Made by a program: the position numbers and the translations under genes. Positions 24,137-32,859 of a stretch of DNA of 64,000 bases are shown piece after piece. Position 1 is the first letter of the stretch. Each line of letters begins with the position of its first letter. The DNA comes from Mycolicibacterium sp. CBMA 234. Lineage in GTDB: Bacteria; Actinomycetota; Actinomycetes; Mycobacteriales; Mycobacteriaceae. Below the pieces are notes generated by a model, which did not search any database, had not been told where the DNA came from, and worked only from the letters and a program-made list of their open reading frames with translations. The DNA is taken from positions 160,546 to 224,545 of the forward strand of contig NZ_MPKW01000025.1 in NCBI RefSeq assembly GCF_009729415.1, in the 5' to 3' direction.

Positions 24137-24796
24137 GTGATGACCCGCCCGACCACGGATCGACCGTTGCGCAAGGATGCCGTGCGCAATCGTCAGCGAG
24201 TGATTGACGCGGCCCGCGATCTGTTCGCGACACGAGGCCTGGACGCGACACTCAATGAGGTAGCGCACCACGGCGGGATCGGCGTCGGCACGGTATATCG
24301 CAGGTTTCCCACCAAGGAAGCGCTGTTCGAGGCCATCTTCGAGGATGCGATCGACGAGATCGCCGCAATGGCCGATTTGGGATTGGAATTCGACGACTCC
24401 TGGCAGGGATTCGCTTGGTTCGTCGAACAGATGTGCCAGCAGACGGCCACCGATCGTGGCCTGCGAGAAATCCTGTACGGCAAGGGCGGTGTCTGCAATC
24501 GAGTGGATGCGGCACGCACGCGCCTGGTCCCGAAGCTCGCGAAACTTGTTGAGCGGGCCCAAAAAGACGGATATCTGCGACCTGGTATCACCGACAGCGA
24601 TATGCCGATCCTGGGTCTGTTGGCCGGCACCGTCAGCGAGTTCGCCGGGCACGTCGACGCCGACCTGTGGCGACGGTACGTGGCGATCTTCCTCGACGGT
24701 CTGCGCGATCGCGATGGGCAGGCGACGCTGCCGGTCGACGCCCTTGACGCAGACCACACCGCGATCGTCATGACCACCTCGCCGCCGGCGCCCTGA
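24137..24796 (+). CDS. TetR-family regulator, probable repressor of the mmpS/mmpL region
   Basis: The 219-residue protein has a TetR HTH at residues about 17-60 (RQRVIDAARDLFATRGLDATLNEVAHHGGIGVGTVYRRFPTK in pieces: AARDLFATRG, VGTVYRRFPT). The GTG at 24137 (with an ATG next to it) fits a leaderless start. It is divergent from the DUF732-DUF5078-mmpS-mmpL genes and shares the 19-bp-arm palindrome with them. TetR genes beside MmpS/MmpL pairs that act as efflux repressors are known in M. abscessus. Confidence 0.88.
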   Translation: MMTRPTTDRPLRKDAVRNRQRVIDAARDLFATRGLDATLNEVAHHGGIGVGTVYRRFPTKEALFEAIFEDAIDEIAAMADLGLEFDDSWQGFAWFVEQMCQQTATDRGLREILYGKGGVCNRVDAARTRLVPKLAKLVERAQKDGYLRPGITDSDMPILGLLAGTVSEFAGHVDADLWRRYVAIFLDGLRDRDGQATLPVDALDADHTAIVMTTSPPAP

Positions 24797-24842
24797 GTCC
24801 ACAAGTAGTAGCGGCGGGTCGCGGCAATGCGACGATTAGGCC

Positions 24843-26489
24843 ATGACCGCAACGCTTGTCACGAACAATCTGGCCGGAGGATTTGCCCACCGCACCCTCT
24901 TTGAACGGCTCGACGTGACCGTGGCGCCCGGTGATGTGATCGGCGTGGTCGGCGCCAACGGTGCAGGCAAGAGCACGTTGCTGCGGATCCTGGCGGGGGA
25001 TATCGAACCGCTCGATGGAGTGGTCAGCCTCGCGCCGGCCGACGCATTCGTCGGGTGGTTGCCGCAGGAGCACGAACGGGTGCCCGGGGAGACCGTCGCC
25101 GCGTACGTCGCGCGCCGCACCGGATGCGCCGCGGCCACACAGGCTATGGACGCAGCGGCTGAGGCGCTGGCAGATCCGACGGCAGACGCCGACGCCTACG
25201 CCGCTGCGCTAGATCATTGGCTCGTGACAGGTGCGGCGGACCTCGACGAACGGCTGCCAGCGGTGCTGGCCGACCTGGGGCTCGATTCCGACGCGGTGCG
25301 GCCGGAAGCGACCCTGATGACCGCGTTGTCGGGTGGACAGGCGGCGCGAGTAGGGCTGGCGGCGCTGATGCTGTCCCGTTTCGACATTGTCCTGCTCGAC
25401 GAGCCGACCAATGATCTCGACCTTGATGGACTTGCCCGGCTGGAAGACATCGTCGGTAACCTCCGCGGTGGTGTCGTGCTGGTCAGTCATGATCGAGAGT
25501 TCCTGGCCCGCACCGTAACCCGCGTTCTCGAACTCGATTTGGCGCAGAACACGACCACTGTCTTCGGTGGTGGCTACGAGAGCTATTTAGAGGAGCGTGA
25601 GGTCGCTCGTCGGCATCGTCGCGAACAGTATGACGAGTTCGCCGAGAAGAAGGCCGATCTCGTGGCACGCGCACGCACGCAGCGGGAGTGGTCGAGTCAG
25701 GGTGTGCGCAACGCGATGCGCAAGGCACCCGACAACGACAAGAACCGGCGTAGCGCACAGACCGAGTCCAGCGAGAAGCAGGCACAGAAAGTCCGGCAGA
25801 TGGAGAGCCGTATCGCGCGCCTCGAGGAAGTCGAGGAGCCGCGCAAGGAATGGACGCTTCAGTTCAGCATCGGGGCCGCACCGCGGTCGAGTTCGGTCGT
25901 CGCGACACTGGACAATGCCGTTGTACGGCACGGCGATTTCGTTTTGGGGCCCGTGTCGCTGCAGGTCGACGCCGGCGAGCGGATCGGTATCACCGGCCCC
26001 AATGGGGCGGGAAAGTCGACCCTGCTGCGGCTACTGCTCGGTCGACAGCAGCCTGACGAGGGCCGGGCGAGTCTGGGCGCCAGTGTCGCCATCGGTGAAA
26101 TCGACCAGGCGCGTGCCGATTTCACCGGTTCCAGCCGGCTCGTCGATCGCTTCGAACAACGGGTGCCGTCATGGTCAACCGCAGATGTGCGCACTCTGCT
26201 CGCGAAGTTCGGGCTACGCGCCGACCATGTGGAACGCACGGTCGACGAGCTGTCGCCCGGTGAGCGAACCCGCGCAGGCTTGGCGTTGTTGCAGGCATGC
26301 GGGACGAATGTGTTGGTTCTCGACGAGCCGACGAACCATCTCGACCTGGCGGCCATCGAGCAGCTTGAGGAGGCGCTCGAGACCTATGACGGAGCACTGC
26401 TGCTGGTGACCCATGACCGCCGGATGCTGCAAAACGTTCGGTTGGATCGCTCGTGGGTGGTCGACAACGGATGTGTGGCAGAGCTATAG
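24843..26489 (+). CDS. ABC-F family ATPase
   Basis: The 548-residue protein has two ABC ATPase domains and no membrane segments. Walker A motifs are GANGAGKST (near residue 41) and GPNGAGKST (near 390); signature motifs are LSGGQAARV and LSPGERTRA; Walker B boxes are VLLDEPTND and VLDEPTNHLDL. The linker between them is rich in charged residues (EVARRHRREQYDEFAEKK, then RKAPDNDKNRR), as in ribosome-acting ABC-F proteins that rescue translation or protect from antibiotics. Which subgroup it belongs to is not clear. It is alone between a TetR gene and the convergent Emb gene. Confidence 0.9.
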   Translation: MTATLVTNNLAGGFAHRTLFERLDVTVAPGDVIGVVGANGAGKSTLLRILAGDIEPLDGVVSLAPADAFVGWLPQEHERVPGETVAAYVARRTGCAAATQAMDAAAEALADPTADADAYAAALDHWLVTGAADLDERLPAVLADLGLDSDAVRPEATLMTALSGGQAARVGLAALMLSRFDIVLLDEPTNDLDLDGLARLEDIVGNLRGGVVLVSHDREFLARTVTRVLELDLAQNTTTVFGGGYESYLEEREVARRHRREQYDEFAEKKADLVARARTQREWSSQGVRNAMRKAPDNDKNRRSAQTESSEKQAQKVRQMESRIARLEEVEEPRKEWTLQFSIGAAPRSSSVVATLDNAVVRHGDFVLGPVSLQVDAGERIGITGPNGAGKSTLLRLLLGRQQPDEGRASLGASVAIGEIDQARADFTGSSRLVDRFEQRVPSWSTADVRTLLAKFGLRADHVERTVDELSPGERTRAGLALLQACGTNVLVLDEPTNHLDLAAIEQLEEALETYDGALLLVTHDRRMLQNVRLDRSWVVDNGCVAEL

Positions 26490-26506
26490 CCCTGTGCTGG
26501 ATGGTT

Positions 26507-29500
26507 TTACGGCTCGATACGGATCGGGCCGGGGCTCCAGAGGCCGGTGTGAGTGGCTGCACCCAGGGTGAGCTGCGCTTCTGGTGCGTCGACGACGGTG
26601 TCGTAGCGGCGCAGTGAGCCCCAGTCGCGGCCCCAGTCGCGCGAGAGGTAGGTCGGCATGACGTGGGCGCGCAGCAGGAGGTCGGTGATACCCAGTGGTC
26701 CGCCGTTTTCACCGCTCTGCCAGGTGTCGGGCATCTCGATCTTGGCTGGATAGTCCGGTGACACACGGTATTTCGGCACCTGGGTGACACCGTTGGCGTG
26801 CAGCATCGGGTGCTGGCAGGGGAAAACCAGCCCTACCGCCCAATCCAACAGCACTGGCTGTGTGGAGCCGACGTATTCCTGGACGGACCGTAATTCCGGC
26901 AACCGGGGTGGGGTGACGGCGATCCAGTCGTCGATGTTCAGTGATTGGTCGTGCGCGGTGATGCGAACGTACTGGGCGTCGTCGGGAATCCCTGCGCGCG
27001 GGAATCGCAGGTTGCGCCAAGCGTTTTGGGGGCCGATGTCATAGGGGGTCAGCTGTCCGCTGACGACGGGCACGCCGCCCGGCCCGGCGGTGGCAAAGTC
27101 CAGTGTGACGGGCTGTGCATCGGTGTGGCCGCGCAGAACGCTGTTGCCGGTGATGGTGCCGGCCGCGGTGATCACGATGAGCGGGTGGGCGGCGTCGGCG
27201 GGCGGGAGCCGGTACCAAGCTGAGGTCAGTTCGGACGGTTGTTGCGGGCCGAAGGCGAAGCTGCCGGCGACGGGCACCCTGGCGGGGTCCAGTCCGTAGG
27301 GCAGCGGCACGGTGGAACCGTTGATCCCGGGCAGGTCGAGTTCGGTAGGGATATCCCAGTCGGCGTCGGTCCCCGGTTGAGGATTGGCCTGCCAAATGGC
27401 CTCGGCCAGTGTGCGTTCCGGCACCCCGTCCGGCGTGAAGCCGGTTGGTGTGGTGCCGCCAAGGGGGCCGAGCGCCCCGTAGTGCCCGGGTAGGGGAGTG
27501 AGGAATCCGGCATTGGCGTCGGGTTCGACGAGTACGTCGTCGGCCAGTCCGCATCCGCCGGCGAGCTCGCGGAGGTTGGCCCATCCGTTGGAATAGGTCG
27601 GGTATTCCTTGATGGCGCCGGCCAGTATTGAACCGACGCAGACGATTACCATGAATCCGGCCGCAATCGCGACCGGTGCAGTGGCTCGGCGGATCTCAGG
27701 TCTCACGCCGGCGCGTTCTGTCATGTGTAACCACGCGGCGTACCCCGCGATGATCAGACTGAAAGCGAAGAGCACGCTGCTGGCGGGGATCGGTCCCCAG
27801 TGCGGGGCGCTGTCGTTGAACGGCACGCCGTAGCTGGATACGTACCAGTATCCGTTGGTGGACGCGAAACACAGTGCGACAACGAACATTACGACGGCGA
27901 GGAACGCGACCCGATTGCGGCGCGAACGTAACACCGTAGGTCCCGCCAGTACGGTCGCCACGGCGGCCATCGCCGCGCCGACGGTCGCAAACAGCCCGAA
28001 GTGGTGGATCCATTTCGTCGGTGCGAAGGTCAGCAGGAACACGGTGCCCAAGATGGTGCCGATGAGTCGCCACACCGGCCCGGTCGCGATACCTGGAATC
28101 CGTTTGCGGCGCAACAGGATCAGTAGCGACGCAAACAAGCACACCAAGGTGATCAAGATGCCGAACCGCCGAGACAGGGCGGCGTCGGTGGTCGGCAGGA
28201 CGAGATAGAAGTAGCGGAGGTTCTCGGTGTACCAGGGTTGGGACGGTCCGATCGCCGTGCGCACCTTGGTCGCTTCAAGTACCGCCGCGAACGTTTGGTC
28301 CGCGAAGACGACCGTCAGGACCACGAATCCTGCAGCGGCCAAGGGGAGTAGCGCCGGCCAGATACCGACCGTCCGGGCTCTCGAGACGATGATGCGCACC
28401 AGCGGGCGACCACCGGCGAGCAGTGCAGCGACCGCAATGAGGCCGGTCGGTTGAATGCCCAGGGTGAACGCGGCAACAACGATCGCCAGTGCGGCCGGGG
28501 TGACCCGGTTGCTGATGATGGCGCGCTCGATCAGTACGTAGGTGATCAGCGCGCCCGTGGCGATCTGCCCTTCGGGTCGCAGCCCGTTGTTGAAAGGCAT
28601 CCAAGCCGCGATGAGGACGAGGGCCGCGGTCCAGACCGCGGCACGGTTGCCTGCCACCGCCGGGCCCAGCCGGGGCAGTACTTCACGGGACAGCAGCAGC
28701 CAGCACACCAACATGCAGATCAGGTCGGGAAGGCGTAGCCACATGCTGGCGTGGCTGACGTGGGTCATCACGGCGATCAGGTCGTAGTACCAGCCGAAAG
28801 GATCCTCGGGGCTGCCGAACCAGCGGAAGTAGTTCGACATGTAGCCGGCATGACTCGATACGGTGGCCATCGAGTACTGGTAGCCGTCATCGGAGGAGCC
28901 GGCGCCGGCGACGAACCAGAACACCGACACCACGATCATCGTCGCGTCTACTGCGGTGAACGTCCGCCACCGGGCCGGAATAGCTCTGCGCATGCGTCGG
29001 CCGTCAAGGCGGTCCAGTCGCCACAACGCAAGTAGCGCAATGCATGTGGAGAGCAGTCCGGCGATCATGGCGGCGCGTTTGAGCGGTGCCGGTGTGGTGG
29101 TGTAGCGGGTGTCGATGGTGGCCCTGAAGGACAGCCCGGGTGGGGCAGGGCCGATCAGGTCGGTGAACGCGCCGACGATCTGCGGTCGCAGGTTCGGGTC
29201 GGGGTATCCGCCACGCAGCGGAGCGTTGGTGTCGGGGTCTGTGAGTCCGGTGACCGTGGCGAATGTTCCTGCGGTGGTGGAGGATACGTCCAAACTGCGG
29301 CAGGCCGGGTCGGCCATGCGGGCCCGTGGCACAGACAGGATGACTATGTTGCGCGCAATGACGTCGACTCGCGCAGGGTTGGTCGTCACGAACAAGCCGT
29401 TGAGCATCGCTTGCTTGCCGTCCGCGGGTGCGGTCCCGACCACCAGCCCGTCGGCCAGGCTGCGAATCACGGTGCAGGGCACCGATGCGGTCAGGGAGAC

Positions 29501-29734
29501 GGGTGTCAGCGTGATCAGCGGTGCGGTGACGCTGTTGACGGAGCCGTGCTGTGGCCAGTCGAGGGTGGCCGTGGTCTGCGCTACGGGCAGCACCGGCATC
29601 AGCGCACTCGATACGAAGCCGATCAGCCCCGCGACCATCGCGATCCATCGGGTGATCCGCACGTACCGGTCCGGCCGCGTTGTGCGTTCGTTGGTGTCTG
29701 TTGGTCGTGTGTCCGTGTCGCGGAGTTGCGTCAC
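26507..29734 (-). CDS. Arabinosyltransferase, Emb family (stand-alone paralog)
   Basis: This 1075-residue protein is a GT-C arabinosyltransferase of the EmbA/B/C type, using decaprenylphosphoryl arabinose to build arabinogalactan or lipoarabinomannan. It has an N-terminal membrane helix, a large first periplasmic loop, a multi-helix core with SDDGYQYSM (D282-D283, the conserved acidic pair) and MSNYFRWFGSPEDPFGWYY, and a C-terminal carbohydrate-binding domain ending GLWSPGPIRIEP. The C terminus looks most EmbB-like. No other Emb, AftA or GlfT gene is nearby, so this is outside a canonical embCAB locus. It starts with GTG and is divergent from a TetR gene. Confidence 0.92.
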   Translation of the reverse strand: MTQLRDTDTRPTDTNERTTRPDRYVRITRWIAMVAGLIGFVSSALMPVLPVAQTTATLDWPQHGSVNSVTAPLITLTPVSLTASVPCTVIRSLADGLVVGTAPADGKQAMLNGLFVTTNPARVDVIARNIVILSVPRARMADPACRSLDVSSTTAGTFATVTGLTDPDTNAPLRGGYPDPNLRPQIVGAFTDLIGPAPPGLSFRATIDTRYTTTPAPLKRAAMIAGLLSTCIALLALWRLDRLDGRRMRRAIPARWRTFTAVDATMIVVSVFWFVAGAGSSDDGYQYSMATVSSHAGYMSNYFRWFGSPEDPFGWYYDLIAVMTHVSHASMWLRLPDLICMLVCWLLLSREVLPRLGPAVAGNRAAVWTAALVLIAAWMPFNNGLRPEGQIATGALITYVLIERAIISNRVTPAALAIVVAAFTLGIQPTGLIAVAALLAGGRPLVRIIVSRARTVGIWPALLPLAAAGFVVLTVVFADQTFAAVLEATKVRTAIGPSQPWYTENLRYFYLVLPTTDAALSRRFGILITLVCLFASLLILLRRKRIPGIATGPVWRLIGTILGTVFLLTFAPTKWIHHFGLFATVGAAMAAVATVLAGPTVLRSRRNRVAFLAVVMFVVALCFASTNGYWYVSSYGVPFNDSAPHWGPIPASSVLFAFSLIIAGYAAWLHMTERAGVRPEIRRATAPVAIAAGFMVIVCVGSILAGAIKEYPTYSNGWANLRELAGGCGLADDVLVEPDANAGFLTPLPGHYGALGPLGGTTPTGFTPDGVPERTLAEAIWQANPQPGTDADWDIPTELDLPGINGSTVPLPYGLDPARVPVAGSFAFGPQQPSELTSAWYRLPPADAAHPLIVITAAGTITGNSVLRGHTDAQPVTLDFATAGPGGVPVVSGQLTPYDIGPQNAWRNLRFPRAGIPDDAQYVRITAHDQSLNIDDWIAVTPPRLPELRSVQEYVGSTQPVLLDWAVGLVFPCQHPMLHANGVTQVPKYRVSPDYPAKIEMPDTWQSGENGGPLGITDLLLRAHVMPTYLSRDWGRDWGSLRRYDTVVDAPEAQLTLGAATHTGLWSPGPIRIEP

Positions 29735-29804
29735 GCCATTGCGCCATCAAAGTTGTTCCGCCCCATCATTAAACAAATAGCTGAAGCAGGTGTTACAGTC
29801 AACC

Positions 29805-30386
29805 GTGCCGCGGCCGATTGATCACGCCAAGCGTGAACAACTCCTCGCCGCCGCCGGCGCAGTTCTCGCGCGCACGGGTGTGGTCGATACGTCGCTGCGC
29901 GGGCTGGCGACGGAGATGGGAACCAGCGCCCGCATGCTGGTGTACTACTTCGGCACCAAGGAACAGCTGATTCTCGAGGTACTGACGCGCCAACAGCGCA
30001 ACGCGATCCCCGAGACCGACGAGCTGGATCTACCGGCATCCGTTGCAGCACACCGGCAATGGTGTTTTGACGACTGGCACGCATGCACCCGCGGAGAGCG
30101 CCGCGACACCTTGCGGGTGGTGTTGCAGGTGTTCGGCGCCGCCTGCGGTCTCGACAGTCCCTACCGCGAGTACACCTGGGACACCCTGTCGCTGCTGACG
30201 CGCAACTCCAAGGCTCGCCTCGAAGGGCTCGGCATGCCCAGCCATGTCGCGGAAACCCGTTCCCGCATCGCGCTCGCGGCCTTCCAGGGATTCATCATCG
30301 AATACTTCACCGCGCCCGACACCACCTATGTGGACGAAACGTTCACGCGGTTCGTCGACGAGTTCCTGCTCGCCCCGTTCGCATAG
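29805..30386 (+). CDS. TetR-family regulator beside the Emb paralog
   Basis: The 193-residue protein has a TetR HTH (REQLLAAAGAVLARTGV, then TSARMLVYYFGTKEQL) and a helical C-terminal domain. I chose GTG 29805 because TACAGT (29794-29799), a plausible -10, would place the transcription start at it; GTG 29790 would add five residues. Only 70 bp separate it from the divergent arabinosyltransferase, whose expression it probably controls. Confidence 0.85.
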   Translation: MPRPIDHAKREQLLAAAGAVLARTGVVDTSLRGLATEMGTSARMLVYYFGTKEQLILEVLTRQQRNAIPETDELDLPASVAAHRQWCFDDWHACTRGERRDTLRVVLQVFGAACGLDSPYREYTWDTLSLLTRNSKARLEGLGMPSHVAETRSRIALAAFQGFIIEYFTAPDTTYVDETFTRFVDEFLLAPFA

Positions 30387-30400
30387 CAGGCGTGCTGCTA
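30384..30400. terminator. Hairpin between convergent TetR and DUF1906 genes
   Basis: TAGCAG and CTGCTA form a 6-bp stem around GCGTG, starting at the TetR stop codon. The DUF1906 gene ends at 30406 on the other strand. It is short, so termination is only suggested. Confidence 0.35.
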
Positions 30401-30405
30401 CCTCG

Positions 30406-31203
30406 TCACGGGTGCAGGCTCCACTGACCGACATCGGAGGCCAAGGCATCGCTGACGTCGACTTCGAGGCCGCCGACGACAGGGCCCGGGTTCGAAGCGG
30501 TGCTCACGATGCGTTGGTAGAGCACGGCGCCGGGGAAGACCTTGCCGCCCGACCAGGACCGGGTCTGCCAAGCCCAGACCTTGCCGGATGTGGTCGACCG
30601 CCCGATGACGCCGTCAGCGGTGGCCCACTGGCAGGTGTTGATGCCGCCGTAGACACCGGTGCGCTGTGCTCCGATCACGGAGTTGATCCCCCGGAACCAT
30701 GGCAGCGCAACGTTGTTCCACGTTTCGCGGTTGATGTCGTCGTCGACGGAGAAGAAGATCGGCGCGCTTTGGCCGCCACCTGCCGCGCTGTGCAGCTGCC
30801 ACGCGGTGCGTGCATCGGACACGCCACCGGCATATCCACGGGTGAAGTCCGACGGTGCTGTGCTGTTGGGCTTGCCGTACTGGTAGTTGCTGACGATCGC
30901 CAGCCCGGCGGCGTTCAGTGACTGGGCGTAGGGCAGCGTGATCGGCTTGGCGCCCATCGACGATCCGGGGCGGGACGTCGAGACATAGTTGATGACGCCG
31001 GCGTGGCCGGCGGCGCGGATGTCCGCGGCCGGAATCTGGCGCATCGCGAAGTCGATCAGTGTTGGCGCGGCGGCCGATGCCGTCGGAATGCTGGCACCTG
31101 CCGCACCCAGCGCGGCCAGCGCCGACGCGCCGCCGACGTAGCGCAGCGCGTCACGCCGCGAAAACGACCGCCGAAGGCTTGTGGTCTCCGGGAAGTCCTG
31201 CAT
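30406..31203 (-). CDS. Tat-exported DUF1906 (glycoside-hydrolase-like) protein
   Basis: The 265-residue protein starts with a twin-arginine signal: SRRDALRYVGG followed by a hydrophobic stretch (ASALAALGAAGASIP) and ASAAAP. The mature part is a DUF1906 domain, a TIM-barrel related to GH25-type hydrolases, with IDFAMRQIP, INYVSTS, IFFSVDDD and GVYGG. M. tuberculosis Rv2525c is a Tat-exported member linked to cell-wall stress. TAACAT seven or so bases before the ATG suggests leaderless transcription. It follows the convergent TetR and is close to the Emb paralog. Confidence 0.88.
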   Translation of the reverse strand: MQDFPETTSLRRSFSRRDALRYVGGASALAALGAAGASIPTASAAAPTLIDFAMRQIPAADIRAAGHAGVINYVSTSRPGSSMGAKPITLPYAQSLNAAGLAIVSNYQYGKPNSTAPSDFTRGYAGGVSDARTAWQLHSAAGGGQSAPIFFSVDDDINRETWNNVALPWFRGINSVIGAQRTGVYGGINTCQWATADGVIGRSTTSGKVWAWQTRSWSGGKVFPGAVLYQRIVSTASNPGPVVGGLEVDVSDALASDVGQWSLHP

Positions 31204-31399
31204 TGGGCGATGTTAACAATGTGACAGATGTGCAAGTTGTAGCGACAGCTCGTCGACGTCAGATCGTGACCTGCGCGGGCTTGGCGACGCTTCCGTCGCG
31301 GGCTATGAGCGGTGAGGCGTTCGATTCAGAGTGACGCTAACGATGTCCAGCACCATCGTCATCACGAACACTTGAGTCCAGATCGACGAGGGAGAGCAG

Positions 31400-31909
31400 A
31401 TGTATCAGGGCCGCAGCGTCCGCGCGTCACACGTGGTGCTGACGGTTGAGTTGCCCACGGCATCCGGCGACGCTCAGGCTCAGGTGGCGGCACTGGTAGA
31501 CGAGTTCAGCGCATATCTGGCTTATCGAGTGCCGGGCGCGAAGGTGGAAAAGTCCGCTGGAACCGGCCTCGCCGCGGCACCGTCTCCCATCACCGGACTC
31601 GTCATCGATCGCGCGACCCGGCAGGTCACCATCGACGGGCGTCCGATCCTGATGGCGTACAAAGAATTCGAGCTGCTCGCATACCTGGCGCAACATCCCC
31701 GGCAGATCATTTCGCGCGAAGAACTGATCGAAAACGTGTGGGATGAGGGGTTCGCCTCGTTGCGGACCATCGATACCCACGTCCGCAGGCTCCGGGTGAA
31801 GCTGGGCGTGCACGCGCTGACGTTGACGACGGTGCGGGGCAAGGGGTATCGCTTTGACCCGCAGCCCTCGACGCGGTTCCGGGCGCAGCGGCCGATCCGT
31901 TCTGCGTGA
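31400..31909 (+). CDS. Winged-helix (OmpR/PhoB-type) DNA-binding protein without receiver domain
   Basis: The 169-residue protein has an N-terminal region of about 60 residues with no recognised fold and a C-terminal OmpR-type winged helix: GLVIDRATRQVTIDGRPI, YKEFELLAYLAQHPRQIISREELIENVW, then TIDTHVRRLRVKLG and RGKGYRF. No phospho-acceptor receiver domain is present, so control is not by a classical histidine kinase. The ATG has GGGAGAG upstream. It converges with the MetQ-like gene, three bases apart. It may regulate the downstream permease operon, but nothing in the sequence proves it. Confidence 0.82.
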   Translation: MYQGRSVRASHVVLTVELPTASGDAQAQVAALVDEFSAYLAYRVPGAKVEKSAGTGLAAAPSPITGLVIDRATRQVTIDGRPILMAYKEFELLAYLAQHPRQIISREELIENVWDEGFASLRTIDTHVRRLRVKLGVHALTLTTVRGKGYRFDPQPSTRFRAQRPIRSA

Positions 31910-31912
31910 TCG

Positions 31913-32698
31913 TCAGAACGCCGCGACGACGACGTCCCCATAGGACCGTCCGATGAACTCGCGGACCGATTCGGACTGTAAGGCGTCCGCCAGCAATCTG
32001 ATCGGCTCACTCTGGCAGTTGTCCGGTCGCGCGACGAGGTACTCGGCGTAGCGCCGGTTGGCGTGATCGCAGTAGAGCGCTGAGCGCAGGTCGATCTGGC
32101 GATCCATGGCGTAATTGCCGAACAGGAACACCAGATCGAAGTCGGCCAGCACGTCGGCCAGATGTGCGCTGGCGATCTCCTTGAACAGCAGTTGTTTTGG
32201 GTTATCAACGATCGAGTCGACGGTCGGGGCGCATGGTTCGTCACGAAGGGCGACCAGACCCTGGTGCTGGAGTATCTGCAGGGCGCGTCCGATGTTCGCC
32301 GGATCACCGGGGAGTGCCACCTGCGCATAGGTCGGCACCCGGTCAAGGGCAGCAATCGATTTCGAATAGAGCGCAAACGGCTCGATGTGCACTGGCGCGA
32401 CCGGGACCAGCTGCTGCGCCGACGAGGTGTTGAACTCGTGCAGAAATGGCAAGTACTGGAAGAAATTCGCGTCGATGGCGCCGGCGACCAACTGCTGGTT
32501 CGGTTCGTCAAATGTGTCGAAAACTTCGATGTGGAGGTCGATTCCGTCGCGAGCAAGGGCCGGGCGGACGTGGTCCAGGATCTCGGCGTGCGGCACCGGA
32601 GTCGCGCCCACGCGTAACACGCTGCCATTGCCCCGTATCGATCGAATAGTCCCCACTGGCAACCCCTTTGGCTGATACTTGCGGCCACGCTGTGCCAC
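31913..32698 (-). CDS. MetQ/NlpA-like substrate-binding protein lacking a signal peptide
   Basis: The 261-residue product matches NlpA/MetQ binding proteins from about residue 28: VLRVGATPVPHAEILDHVRPAL, NQQLVAGAIDANFFQYLPFL, FALYSKS, VALPGDPANIGRALQIL and DFDLVFLFGNYAMD. These bind methionine or related sulfur compounds for an ABC importer. The N terminus (MAQRGRKYQPKG) is basic and hydrophilic with no lipobox, and the frame upstream is closed by a stop without a better start. No MetN or MetI gene is nearby. It is divergent from the APC permease operon. Confidence 0.8.
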   Translation of the reverse strand: MAQRGRKYQPKGLPVGTIRSIRGNGSVLRVGATPVPHAEILDHVRPALARDGIDLHIEVFDTFDEPNQQLVAGAIDANFFQYLPFLHEFNTSSAQQLVPVAPVHIEPFALYSKSIAALDRVPTYAQVALPGDPANIGRALQILQHQGLVALRDEPCAPTVDSIVDNPKQLLFKEIASAHLADVLADFDLVFLFGNYAMDRQIDLRSALYCDHANRRYAEYLVARPDNCQSEPIRLLADALQSESVREFIGRSYGDVVVAAF

Positions 32699-32859
32699 GA
32701 AGACTACCGACCCAATGCCAAATCTGGAGTCCCGAAGTGGGCTGAGTGTTACCGATTGTTACGCCCAGTGAGCGCCGATGTACCGACAACTGGAGCAACA
32801 CTGCGCCACCCAATAGCTTTTGCATACAACATCATTCACCAAGCAACTAGGGGACGGCA

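Noticed and set aside
32699..32859. SAM or other riboswitch before the MetQ-like and APC genes
   Set aside because: No conserved riboswitch core or terminator-antiterminator pair was recognised in the 161-bp gap.
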